Source of the DNA: Ruminococcaceae bacterium UBA1236
Lineage (GTDB): Bacteria > Bacillota > Clostridia > Oscillospirales > Acutalibacteraceae
DNA: 30,634 nt
Assembly (NCBI GenBank): GCA_002309055.1
Contig: DBWO01000050.1
Coordinates: 877 to 31,510 of the forward strand
Direction of reading: 5' to 3'
Part shown: piece by piece, positions 22,819 through 30,305 of the stretch
Layout: every line of letters starts with the position of its first letter
How positions within the stretch are numbered: position 1 is the first letter of the stretch
The notes under the pieces: generated by a model
What the model saw: only the letters and a program-made list of their open reading frames with translations
Database searches by the model: none
Told to the model about the DNA's origin: nothing
Made by a program: the position numbers and the translations under genes

Positions 22819-23664
22819 TCAGCTTTTCCTAAGAACTTTTTTGAACATGAAGCCCCTCATCCAGTTAGGCGAGAGGGCGGACGCGGTACGGATTGAAACC
22901 GACTTTAAATACTGACCGTTTGTAATGAAGCCCTGATCTCTCATATATCTGAAAAGATTAATCTGCAGGCGTCTGTATTCGCTGCCCTGCTTTCTCATGA
23001 AGAAATTGCTGTTGACTCTCATGCAAACGAGGGGCTCCTGAATGTTGTAGCCCTCAACGCCCGCGAGAATCATATGAATCCACAGGTAATAATCCTGCAT
23101 GTACCGTACGGTTTGATAGTTGCCGCCTTTAAGCACCGCCTGCCTGCGGTACATCACGGAGGGGTGATTATAGGGATTTCTGTATTTCGCGAATTCCACT
23201 ATATCGGCATTATGCTCGGGCACTTCTCTTCTGCGCTCGATATTCTGCGGTATCACTTCGTCCGGAGCCATTTCGGAAAACTCCTCAATCAGCGAGCCGA
23301 CTATTCCGATTTCGGGGTGCGCGTCAAGGTAGGTGAGCTCTTTCTCACAGCGGTCGGGCTTTGAGATATCATCGCTGTCCATTCTCGCGATGATTTCGTT
23401 TTTGCACTTGAGAATGCCGGCCTGCAGGGCGTGACCGAGCCCCTGATTCACTTCAAACCTGATCACGTTGAAAAGTCCGGGGTATTCTTTCTCTTTGTCA
23501 TCTATAACTTTATCAAGCTCCGGCGTGAGCGCTCCGTCACACATAAGCACAAAATCATTCGTGACGACGGTCTGCGCGAGCATGCTCTCTATACTTCTTT
23601 TAAGATTGTCGGGTTCTTCTTTCTTGTAAACCGACATAAGTACCGAATAATCCGGCAATGCCAT
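22819..23664 (-). CDS. Family 2 glycosyltransferase
   Basis: This 281-residue GT2 (GT-A fold) enzyme has the N-terminal motif YSVLMSVYKKEEPDNLKRSI, the VLMCDGALTPELD segment and the metal-binding ARMDSDDIS motif. VRYMQDYYLWIHMI, further on, holds the usual acceptor-site aspartate. It should add one sugar to the lipid-linked repeat unit; donor and acceptor are not predictable from sequence. The frame is open to a TTG at 23679, but the ATG at 23662-23664 gives the typical MALPDYSVLMSVYK start, with a purine-rich GGAAGTGGA upstream. It lies 18 bases after the initiating transferase gene, so it may add the second sugar. Confidence 0.92.
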   Translation of the reverse strand: MALPDYSVLMSVYKKEEPDNLKRSIESMLAQTVVTNDFVLMCDGALTPELDKVIDDKEKEYPGLFNVIRFEVNQGLGHALQAGILKCKNEIIARMDSDDISKPDRCEKELTYLDAHPEIGIVGSLIEEFSEMAPDEVIPQNIERRREVPEHNADIVEFAKYRNPYNHPSVMYRRQAVLKGGNYQTVRYMQDYYLWIHMILAGVEGYNIQEPLVCMRVNSNFFMRKQGSEYRRLQINLFRYMRDQGFITNGQYLKSVSIRTASALSPNWMRGFMFKKVLRKS

Positions 23665-23682
23665 AATTCCACTTCCCAATTT

Positions 23683-25092
23683 TTATTCGCCGCTCTTTTT
23701 GCTCTTTATCTCCTCTATGTATTTTCTTGCCTGTTTCTCCGTATCTTCGGAAACATCAAAGCCCTCGGTGCTCTCTTTCTTGAGCATGATGCGAACCGTC
23801 ATAACAATGAGCTTTATGTCAAGCAGGAAGGTGTAGTTTTCGATGTACATAAGGTCGAGGCGGAGTTTATCGTAAGCGCTCGTGTTGTATTTGCCGTAAA
23901 TCTGCGCGTAACCCGTGAGACCGCCCTTGACTTTCAGACGATAGGCAAACTCGGGGATTTCGCTCATGTACTTCTCCATGAGTTCTGCTCTCTCGGGCCT
24001 CGGGCCGACTATTGACATATGCCCGAGGAAAATATTGATTATCTGCGGCAGCTCGTCAAGGCGTGTCGCCCTGATTATTTTGCCGACTTTTGTTATTCTC
24101 GGGTCGTGCCCCGTTGCGAGCACTGCCTGACCCTGCGCCTCGGCGTCGACTATCATACTGCGGAATTTGATTATTTTGAATCTGGCGCCGTCCTTTGTAA
24201 CTCTCTCCTGCTTGTAGAAAACAGGGCCGCGATCATCCAGCTTGATTGCGAGAGCTATGGCAAGCATAACCGGGGAGGCAATCAGCAGGGCGACGGATGA
24301 GAGCAGAATGTCAAACGCTCTTTTAATCATTCGCTGAGCAGGGTTGAGGCCGTCGGATTTTACCAGCATAAGGGGCGTGTCAAACAGAGTGATGTCAACC
24401 GCGCCTCTTGAAATGATGTCGGAAATCTTCGGCACAACATAGGTGCGAATGTTGTTGCCGAAGCAGTATTTGAGAATGTCGTTTCTCTTTTCGGCGGGCA
24501 CATCGTTTATGATGACCGCGTCGTGCTCGCTGATTATCTCTTTTATGCGCTCCTTATCCTCGTCAACCGATACGATGGTTTTGACGGAATACTTGTCGTT
24601 GCGCTTATCCATTTTGAATTTTAAGCTCACGGCCTTTTCGTTGCCGTAAATCATAACCATGTTTTTCGGGGAATACATCTCGTGATAAATGAAAGTGTAG
24701 ATGTAACAGAGGCCGAAACTGATTACGAGCTCTATGAGCATGAGCACGAGCATGGGATACACGGGAATGAGCTTGTTTGCGATAAGGCTGAGCTGGAAAT
24801 ATGTGACCGTGTTTATAATCAGCAGCGATATTGCCTGCGATATGAAAACATCGGTGAATTTCAGCTGACCGAATTTGAAGCTGTCACACAGATAAAAAGT
24901 GAATATGACAAGCACGGCGTAAACCATCATAAGCACGTATTTGCCCATGCCGTAGTAGTGCGGAAAATTCTTCACGCTGTAAAAGTAACGCCAGATAAGA
25001 TAGAATTCCACGGCGAGGACTATGACCTCAAACAGGGACTCCGACTTTCTGATTAGATCCTTGTATTCGCTTTTGTTTGCCTTTTTGCTCAT
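23683..25092 (-). CDS. Polyprenyl-phosphate sugar-1-phosphate transferase (initiating enzyme)
   Basis: This 469-residue protein starts repeat-unit assembly by moving a sugar-1-phosphate from a nucleotide sugar to undecaprenyl phosphate. It has four N-terminal membrane helices (about 20-145) and a Rossmann-like soluble region (MIYGNEKAVSLKF). A further membrane segment near 275-300 leads into the catalytic domain. That domain shows FKIIKFRSMIVDAE, TRLDELPQIINIFLG and HMSIVGPRPERAEL, the standard bacterial sugar transferase motifs. ATG 25090-25092 has AGAGGTG six bases upstream. It is the first gene behind the promoter at 25165-25191 and so opens the biosynthetic part of the cluster. Which sugar it transfers cannot be told. 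Confidence 0.95.
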   Translation of the reverse strand: MSKKANKSEYKDLIRKSESLFEVIVLAVEFYLIWRYFYSVKNFPHYYGMGKYVLMMVYAVLVIFTFYLCDSFKFGQLKFTDVFISQAISLLIINTVTYFQLSLIANKLIPVYPMLVLMLIELVISFGLCYIYTFIYHEMYSPKNMVMIYGNEKAVSLKFKMDKRNDKYSVKTIVSVDEDKERIKEIISEHDAVIINDVPAEKRNDILKYCFGNNIRTYVVPKISDIISRGAVDITLFDTPLMLVKSDGLNPAQRMIKRAFDILLSSVALLIASPVMLAIALAIKLDDRGPVFYKQERVTKDGARFKIIKFRSMIVDAEAQGQAVLATGHDPRITKVGKIIRATRLDELPQIINIFLGHMSIVGPRPERAELMEKYMSEIPEFAYRLKVKGGLTGYAQIYGKYNTSAYDKLRLDLMYIENYTFLLDIKLIVMTVRIMLKKESTEGFDVSEDTEKQARKYIEEIKSKKSGE

Positions 25093-25139
25093 AAGCGCAC
25101 CTCTCTGTGCTTCCTGTGTTACGGGTTATGCCGGGCGGA

Positions 25140-25154
25140 GAGCCTTTAAGGCTC
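25140..25154 (-). promoter_or_regulatory. Small hairpin at the 5' end of the biosynthetic transcript
   Basis: GAGCC/GGCTC (25140-25144 with 25150-25154) forms a five-base-pair stem a few bases after the predicted transcription start near 25158. There is no T-run after it, so it is more likely a 5' stabilising hairpin than a terminator. Confidence 0.45.
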
Positions 25155-25164
25155 CGGTTTTTGC

Positions 25165-25191
25165 ATTATAGTAAAAACAAAAACCTGTAAA
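25165..25191 (-). promoter_or_regulatory. Promoter for the polysaccharide biosynthesis genes
   Basis: On the minus strand a consensus -10 box TATAAT (25165-25170) lies 15 bases after TTTACA (25186-25191). The spacing is shorter than ideal, but the -10 is perfect and the region follows a terminator. The leader to the first gene is about 65 bases. Confidence 0.6.
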
Positions 25192-25220
25192 ATTCAGTTA
25201 TTTTATAAAATAATGGAAAA

Positions 25221-25257
25221 GTTATAAGAAAAGCCGACGGGGGCTGCCTGTCGGCTT
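25221..25257 (-). terminator. Intrinsic terminator after the LCP gene
   Basis: On the minus strand AAGCCGAC/GTCGGCTT (25250-25257 with 25231-25238) forms an eight-base-pair stem with an 11-base loop, followed by TTCTTATAACTTTT. It lies about 55 bases after the LCP stop codon and before the promoter of the biosynthetic genes. A second hairpin, GGGCG/CGCCC, sits just before it near 25277-25291. Confidence 0.85.
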
Positions 25258-25310
25258 ATTGCGATTCTCTGCGCCGGGCGCAAAACGCCCTTAGATAAAC
25301 ATAAAAGAAA

Positions 25311-26351
25311 TTACTGCGGGGAACTGACCTCGCTCTCGTCCACAGGCTCATAGAATGTGTCAACCACAAGCGCCTTGAACTTGTTTTCATCGGGATAAAA
25401 CTCCATAAACTTCTCGCCGGTTTTGTTCTCGCCCTCAATTGACTGAATGGGCTTCATTTCAAAGTCAACGGTATAGTTAACAACATCCTGCAGGGTGTTT
25501 ATGCTGCAGTCGGATATCATGTGTTTATTGACTTTCGCGAGAGTTTCAACACTGAAGTTTTCAACCGAATGTACCTTTTCCCTGAGGGCGGAATAAAGGG
25601 CGGTAAGATACTGCCTCTGCCTCTCCATACGGTGAAGATTCGTCTTGTCCTCAAGAGCGGATCTTGAACGTACATAAGCTAGAGCCTGCTCGCTGTTAAG
25701 CTTGACAGCTTCGCCCTGTCTCATTTTGGGATAAAGGTCCGTAAAATCGTCCATAACCGTCACCGTTACACCGCCTACGGCATCGTTGAGAATGCCTACG
25801 GCGTCCATGGTGACAGCAATATAATGGTCAATCGGCAGATCATAGAAATAACCGGAAACTGCGTTCATGGTGTTTCTGCAACTGAGAGCACCGCCGTCTC
25901 CGTAGCTGAACGAAAGGGCGATCTGCGCGGTTTTTGTTGAAAGGACCTGTCCCGCGACGCCGAGAACCCTTATTTCGGCCATGGTGTCACGGTTTATATG
26001 TATGACAGATACGCTCTCTGTCTGCTTGTCAATCATGAGAAGCATCAGAAAGTCCGCTCGTCTGTCATTGATGTATGTGTATTCGTCTTTTTCGGCCAGC
26101 TCGTCAAACTTGTCAAGACCAATCAACAACACAGTCTCAATATTCTCCTTGAGCCCGTACCACTGACCGTTGTATCTTATTATCTGTCGCTCTTTTTGTG
26201 TCGAGAGAGTTTCATAGTCCTCTTCCGATCCGTCTCTGCTCTTTTCCCACTGATGCAGGCAAATGACAGCTACGGCGGCGAGGACTATTAGTAAAGTTAT
26301 GACGAGAACCTTACCGAATACACCGTTTCGGGAGATTCTTCTTTTTTTCAT
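25311..26351 (-). CDS. LytR-CpsA-Psr (LCP) family cell-wall glycopolymer ligase
   Basis: LCP proteins attach undecaprenyl-linked capsule or teichoic-acid polymers to peptidoglycan on the outer face of the membrane. This 346-residue protein has a short basic cytoplasmic start, one membrane helix (about 14-32) and an extracellular catalytic domain. Its motifs are VLLIGLDKF, RRADFLMLLMIDKQT, HINRDTM and GGVTVTVMDDF, plus LAYVRSRSALEDKTNLHRME with the conserved arginines that bind the pyrophosphate lipid. It follows the SPATG surface protein by 16 bases. No ribosome binding site is evident before the ATG at 26349-26351. It probably anchors the polysaccharide made by the downstream cluster. Confidence 0.95.
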   Translation of the reverse strand: MKKRRISRNGVFGKVLVITLLIVLAAVAVICLHQWEKSRDGSEEDYETLSTQKERQIIRYNGQWYGLKENIETVLLIGLDKFDELAEKDEYTYINDRRADFLMLLMIDKQTESVSVIHINRDTMAEIRVLGVAGQVLSTKTAQIALSFSYGDGGALSCRNTMNAVSGYFYDLPIDHYIAVTMDAVGILNDAVGGVTVTVMDDFTDLYPKMRQGEAVKLNSEQALAYVRSRSALEDKTNLHRMERQRQYLTALYSALREKVHSVENFSVETLAKVNKHMISDCSINTLQDVVNYTVDFEMKPIQSIEGENKTGEKFMEFYPDENKFKALVVDTFYEPVDESEVSSPQ

Positions 26352-26367
26352 TTGTCAAGAAAAGGAA

Positions 26368-27033
26368 TCAGATTTCCTCTGCCTTTTTTCTGCTCTTGGA
26401 GATGAAGTAAACAGCACCGCAGCCGAGAGCGATTGCGCCGCAAACGGAGATAGCAGTGATGAGGTCACCGGTAGCGGGTGAAGAGGGTTCATCGGAAGTG
26501 CCGGTTGTATCAACAACTACCGCGAAGGGTGAAAGGTTGCCGATAGTGAACTGAATGTTGCGGCCAATGATGGTGATGTCGTTAACGATTTCCCAACCCT
26601 CTGCACCGTAGTGAAGAAGGCATACGAAATGGCTAAGATCAATACCGCCGAGAACGATTGTAGCGTCTCTGGTGAGCTCGCCCATTTTCCAGGAGAGGTC
26701 GAAGAGAGTGCTGACAGCAAGGTTGGCAGTGTTGCCGTTGAAGATGCCGTCAAAGCCGCCTACAAGCTTGTCGATCCTGGGGATCTCAAGAATGCTGCAG
26801 TATGCTTTCTCAATCTTGACTCTTGCGTCCTTGGAAAGGATGTCTCTGTTCATAAAGGGAGTGAAGAGGATTTCAATTGCCTCGCCGGGGGTGAACCATG
26901 CGGAAACAACGTTGCCTTCATACTCTACTTCGGGGCTCTTGATGAAGTTGCCCGGCTCCTCTGCAGCGAATGAGCTGACTGCGAATGTGCAGGCAACAAG
27001 AACTGCGAGAAGTAAACTGATTACTCTTTTCAT
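26368..27033 (-). CDS. Secreted surface protein with SPATG sortase-type anchor
   Basis: This 221-residue protein has a signal peptide (about 1-23, ending SSFAA), then a domain of unknown family. It ends with a typical wall-sorting region: SPATG (185-189), a hydrophobic helix (about 190-212) and a basic tail KSRKK. SPxTG-type signals are known substrates of class B sortases in Clostridioides difficile. A class B sortase gene lies immediately upstream, so I infer an enzyme-substrate pair. The middle region (IDKLVGGFDGIFNGNTANLA, LGGIDLSHFVCLLHYGAEGW) is not recognised; the phrase HYGAEGWEIV is seen in several Clostridial surface proteins. The ATG at 27031-27033 follows AAAGGA and it has its own strong promoter. 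Confidence 0.85.
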   Translation of the reverse strand: MKRVISLLLAVLVACTFAVSSFAAEEPGNFIKSPEVEYEGNVVSAWFTPGEAIEILFTPFMNRDILSKDARVKIEKAYCSILEIPRIDKLVGGFDGIFNGNTANLAVSTLFDLSWKMGELTRDATIVLGGIDLSHFVCLLHYGAEGWEIVNDITIIGRNIQFTIGNLSPFAVVVDTTGTSDEPSSPATGDLITAISVCGAIALGCGAVYFISKSRKKAEEI

Positions 27034-27107
27034 AGCTTTTTTCCTTTCATGTATGCATTTTAAAAAATAAGCAAATAGAGGTTAGCCCCTTCGAGGAGCC
27101 TCACGTT

Positions 27108-27136
27108 ATTCTATAATAATAAAAAGAATTTGTCAA
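27108..27136 (-). promoter_or_regulatory. Sigma-A type promoter for the surface protein and LCP genes
   Basis: On the minus strand TTGACA (27131-27136) and TAGAAT (27108-27113) are exactly 17 bases apart. The -35 box overlaps the sortase stop codon. The leader of about 70 bases can form a hairpin (GAGGCTCC paired with GGGGC and CCTC), whose role is not clear. Confidence 0.88.
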
Positions 27137-27945
27137 GTCTTTTCCGTAAATTTTGCCAGAACAAGAAACCTCTTTGAATAATTTCCCTTGAGGCAGGTGG
27201 AAAGAACAAGGATTCTGTCGCCGCTCTCCGGCTTGTCATCTTCGCTTATGTTTACGCTGAAATCTCTGGTGTTATATATGCTTTTAAGGAATTCATCAAC
27301 CCTGTCGGGGTTCTGAAATCTGCCGTAATGATAAAGAATGTGCGTGTTGTCATACGGCACAGCCGCAAACACTTTGTAGTGTAAATCTTTACCGTTTGTG
27401 TTTATATATATATCCTTATATGTGTTGAATGTTTCCTCGTCGGAATAAATCTCCTGCAGATTGCCGAACATTTCTCCGCTTGCCATATTGTGGCCGTAAA
27501 TAACGGTCACTCTGTCGTCAAAGGATTTTGAGTTGTATGTGCCTTCGGTGAAGAGCGTTCCGTTCGCGCTGAACTTGCCGTGAATATCGTGGCGAAGATA
27601 GAAGTTGTCTTTTTCCGCGTGCTGGGCGACAGGATAATCTATCTTTGTGCCGGGTATGCGGAGCATCGCGTAAACGTCCGTTGTAACGGCGCGGTAGTCG
27701 CTGAGCTGTTTGGCTTCCTGCGCGGCGTACTGCGCTCTGTCCGTTGAAGGCTGAGGCACAAATTCCGCGTAGCTCTCATCCTCGCCGGTGTATATTTCGG
27801 AACTGTTTTCACCGGTGTATTCCGCTGTTGTGGTGAGATTTTCTTTGTCTATCTTGTTTTTTATCGGTCCGTACAAAGCGACGGCTATACACACAAGGCT
27901 CATAACCGCGAGGATTATGCCTATGATAAGCTGCTTGTTTTTCAA
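27133..27945 (-). CDS. srtB: Class B sortase
   Basis: This 270-residue membrane-anchored transpeptidase cuts a sorting signal and links the protein to the wall. It has an N-terminal membrane helix (about 6-27), a linker, and the sortase fold with YAMLRIPGTKIDYPV, the catalytic His in VIYGHNM and the catalytic Cys in ILVLSTC near the end. The segment TFNTYKDIYINTNGKDLHYK is typical of class B. The frame is open to an ATG at 27978, but I prefer the TTG at 27943-27945. It has GGAGG at 27953-27957 seven bases before it and overlaps the cpsB stop as TTGA. The SPATG protein encoded next is its likely substrate. Confidence 0.92.
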   Translation of the reverse strand: MKNKQLIIGIILAVMSLVCIAVALYGPIKNKIDKENLTTTAEYTGENSSEIYTGEDESYAEFVPQPSTDRAQYAAQEAKQLSDYRAVTTDVYAMLRIPGTKIDYPVAQHAEKDNFYLRHDIHGKFSANGTLFTEGTYNSKSFDDRVTVIYGHNMASGEMFGNLQEIYSDEETFNTYKDIYINTNGKDLHYKVFAAVPYDNTHILYHYGRFQNPDRVDEFLKSIYNTRDFSVNISEDDKPESGDRILVLSTCLKGNYSKRFLVLAKFTEKT

Positions 27946-28640
27946 ACAAATTCCTCCAATAGGGCGCCGCTTTCCCACTCAAAATTTCTGTAAAACTGCG
28001 CGCCGAGTTTTTCCGTTACGGCGCTTCTGAATTCATCGAGCCGCGGCGGCCTTGCGTCAACGCTGTGACAGTCGGTCCCGACGGCGTTTATCTGCCTCTT
28101 TTTAAGCATTTTCATCGCCTTTCTCTGCGTTTGTTTGTTTGCGAAGAAAGACGCGTTTGCCTGAATGAGGATTCCTCTGTCGAGCAGGTCGTCCGTGATG
28201 CCTCTTTTTTGATATGAAAGATATCTTTCGATGTGAGCCATCATCAGCACAATGTCGCCGGAGCAACTCAGCTCGTAAACCTCTCTGAGAGTGTACTCAC
28301 TCCACTTCGTGAAGGGCATTTCAAGCAGGAGAAGCTTTGTGCCCTCAATGCGCAGTGACTTGAGCTCGCTCATGCGGCTTATACCGGGGTAGTATCTCAC
28401 CTCTGCGCCGAGGCGTATGTCCGCGCCGGGGAAATCCGGGTGGCTTATGAGCTTTTCGTAAGCTCTCTGCCGCCTTTCGAGAAATTCGCCGGGTGTAGTG
28501 CGGTCAACGTAAAAGTGCGGGGTTGCGACCGAAACGGCGGCTCCCTGCTCGCGGAGCATCCCGAGCAGCGCAATGCTTTCGTCAACATCTCTGCTGCCGT
28601 CGTCTATACCCGGCAGAATATGGCTGTGAAAATCCGTCAT
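27942..28640 (-). CDS. cpsB: CpsB/CapC-type PHP-domain tyrosine phosphatase
   Basis: This 232-residue metal-dependent phosphatase removes phosphate from the tyrosine cluster of the CpsD kinase and so tunes polymer length or output. The PHP metal-binding motif DFHSHILPGIDDGS starts at residue 3. SVATPHFY, AHIERY and TDCHS supply further metal-binding histidines and aspartate, in the order typical of CpsB/YwqE. ATG 28638-28640 has GGAG upstream. It lies 13 bases after cpsD. Its stop overlaps the TTG start of the sortase, which puts the sortase in the same translational chain as the capsule regulators. Confidence 0.95.
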   Translation of the reverse strand: MTDFHSHILPGIDDGSRDVDESIALLGMLREQGAAVSVATPHFYVDRTTPGEFLERRQRAYEKLISHPDFPGADIRLGAEVRYYPGISRMSELKSLRIEGTKLLLLEMPFTKWSEYTLREVYELSCSGDIVLMMAHIERYLSYQKRGITDDLLDRGILIQANASFFANKQTQRKAMKMLKKRQINAVGTDCHSVDARPPRLDEFRSAVTEKLGAQFYRNFEWESGALLEEFV

Positions 28641-28653
28641 CTCTTACGCTCCG

Positions 28654-29385
28654 TCAGTCGTTAACCTGCTTATAGTAATTCGCGCCGTATTTCTTTTTGT
28701 AGTATGCGCCGCTCTCTTCCTTGACATTCGTCATAATGAAGCCCAGAATCTTTGCCTCGGACATTTCGAGAAGTCTCACGCACTCGTTGAGCGAGCGTCT
28801 GTCCGTGCCGTTTTCCTTGACTACAATCGCGATGCCGTCAAGCACGGGAGAGAGGATGGTGGCGTCGGTAACAACCGTTACGGGAGGCAGGTCTATAACG
28901 ATGAAGTCGTATCTCTCGGAGAGGACTTCGAGGAATTTTTTCATCCTGTTCGAGCCTAGAAGCTCGGAGGGGTTGGGCGGAATGCTGCCCGAGGTGATGA
29001 TGTGCCAGTTTTCATGCACAAGGGTCTTGTGGATGTTTGTGCCTACCTTGTCGCCGGCGTTTACGAGGAAATCCGAAAGACCGATGTCATTGCTGATTTC
29101 CATCTTCTTCGCGACGGAGGGCAGACGCATGTCGGCGTCAATGAGAAGCACCTTTTTGCCTGCCTCGGCAAGCGAATAAGAGAGGTTGATGGCGGTTGTG
29201 CTCTTGCCCTCGCCTCTCAGGGAGCTTGTGACGCCTATGATGTGGCATTTTTTATCATCCGCGAGGGAGAAGAAAATGTTTGTTCTGAGCATTTTGTACG
29301 CCTCGGCGGCGGCAAAGCTCAGATTAGCGTGCAGAGTTTTTCTCTGGTCGATTATGGACGCTCTGCTTTCTGCCGATTTGCTCAT
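28654..29385 (-). CDS. cpsD: CpsD/CapB-type BY-kinase (tyrosine-protein kinase)
   Basis: This 243-residue bacterial tyrosine kinase phosphorylates its own C-terminal tyrosines and works with the membrane protein CpsC to control polysaccharide chain length and export. Walker A is TSSLRGEGKST (53-63), Walker A' is VLLIDADMR (79-87) and Walker B is in FIVIDLPPV. The C-terminal tyrosine cluster has Y228, Y229, Y233, Y237 and Y238 in YYKKKYGANYYKQ. AAEAYKMLRTNIFFS near the N-terminus is typical of the family. Its ATG overlaps the CpsC stop by four bases (ATGA), in keeping with their direct physical partnership. Confidence 0.96.
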   Translation of the reverse strand: MSKSAESRASIIDQRKTLHANLSFAAAEAYKMLRTNIFFSLADDKKCHIIGVTSSLRGEGKSTTAINLSYSLAEAGKKVLLIDADMRLPSVAKKMEISNDIGLSDFLVNAGDKVGTNIHKTLVHENWHIITSGSIPPNPSELLGSNRMKKFLEVLSERYDFIVIDLPPVTVVTDATILSPVLDGIAIVVKENGTDRRSLNECVRLLEMSEAKILGFIMTNVKEESGAYYKKKYGANYYKQVND

Positions 29386-30191
29386 TTCTTATCCCCCTTA
29401 TCTTTATTCTGACCCGCGTTTTTATTCTGGCCGTAATACGAGGAATAGTATCCGTATTTCTTTGAGGACGACTTCTCGTAAAGGTCGGGAATCTTTGCGA
29501 GCACGGGGAAGTCAAAATTCTGAAGCAGGTAGTCGTCGCCGTGAATCACATCATCAAGAAGCTCAAGCACGATGATGACGGCCGCGGCTATCGCTGCGCC
29601 GACTATGAAACCGAAGGCGGTATTCTGTGTGATATTGGGAGAAACCTTTTTCGGTGAAACAACCGCTTCGTCAACAAGCCTCATTGAGCTGCCGTCTATG
29701 ATTTCCGCAACTCTAACGGGAAGCACTTCGGCAATCGCGTTTGCGAGTATGGCCGCGTTTTCGGCGCTTTCACAGGTGACCGTAACGTGGAAAACCTGTG
29801 TGCCGTTTACAGACGCGGCGGTTATCATTGATGAAAGCTGGCCGTAGGTGTATTTCAAGCCGGTTTTTTCGAGCACCTGATTAAGTGTGGTCCTGTTTTT
29901 GAGTATTACAATGTATGTCTTGACAAGTGCCTGTGACGCGCTGATGTCGGAAGCGCTGATGCTGAAGCTTGTGCTGCCGACGGAAACAGTGCTGTTGTTG
30001 ACATAAAGCATGGCCGTGGCCGAATACTCGGGCTCAACCACAAACGTTGACCAGGAGAAGGCAGCGGCGGCAACAATAAGACCCGCAAGGACTATCAGCC
30101 AGACCTTCTGCCATAATGCGCGAAAAAGCCGTAAAAGATCTATGGTCTCCGATACTTCGGCAGCACCTTTTCTTTTAGTGTTATCTGTCAT
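29382..30191 (-). CDS. cpsC: CpsC/Wzz-like chain-length regulator with Tyr-rich tail
   Basis: This 269-residue membrane protein is the activator and partner of CpsD. Two membrane helices (about 29-46 and 191-211) flank an extracellular domain (residues about 50-188, PEYSATAMLYVNN onwards), the usual Wzz/YveK arrangement. After the second helix the cytoplasmic part has DFPVLAKIPDL, the typical docking segment. It continues into an unusual tail KYGYYSSYYG (245-254) followed by a Lys/Asn/Gln-rich end. The tyrosines Y246, Y248, Y249, Y252 and Y253 could be extra kinase targets. The ATG at 30189-30191 has only a weak ribosome binding site. It is the first capsule gene after ppdK. Confidence 0.94.
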   Translation of the reverse strand: MTDNTKRKGAAEVSETIDLLRLFRALWQKVWLIVLAGLIVAAAAFSWSTFVVEPEYSATAMLYVNNSTVSVGSTSFSISASDISASQALVKTYIVILKNRTTLNQVLEKTGLKYTYGQLSSMITAASVNGTQVFHVTVTCESAENAAILANAIAEVLPVRVAEIIDGSSMRLVDEAVVSPKKVSPNITQNTAFGFIVGAAIAAAVIIVLELLDDVIHGDDYLLQNFDFPVLAKIPDLYEKSSSKKYGYYSSYYGQNKNAGQNKDKGDKK

Positions 30192-30221
30192 ACAATCATC
30201 CGTCTTCTGTCAGTATTGTGC

Positions 30222-30281
30222 GGGGGCCGAAAACCCCCTGAAATAGTTTTGCTTCGGAGGCGGATTGCTCCGCCCCCGAAG
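30222..30281 (-). promoter_or_regulatory. Tandem hairpins between ppdK and cpsC
   Basis: The minus-strand RNA can form a 13-base-pair hairpin CTTCGGGGGCGGA/TCCGCCTCCGAAG (30269-30281 with 30252-30264), closed by a GCAA (GNRA) tetraloop and containing one G-U pair. A second hairpin, GGGGG/CCCCC (30234-30238 with 30222-30226), follows. Neither is followed by a clear T-run, so termination of ppdK is possible but not obvious. No convincing promoter for cpsC was found in this 114-base interval, which may mean regulated read-through from ppdK. Confidence 0.6.
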
Positions 30282-30305
30282 ATAGTGATGTCAATTAATC
30301 CGCTT

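Noticed and set aside
23431..24015. 194-residue open frame on the plus strand spanning two genes
   Set aside because: It crosses the boundary of two well-supported minus-strand genes and lacks any start signal.
26353..26358. TTGACA on the minus strand just before the LCP gene
   Set aside because: The expected -10 position inside the gene reads TCTCCC; the hexamer is probably chance and the gene is served by the promoter at 27108-27136.
30289..30294. TTGACA on the minus strand just after ppdK, as a possible cpsC promoter
   Set aside because: The position 17 bases downstream reads GGAGCA inside the strong hairpin and no -10-like box is present at 16-18 bases.
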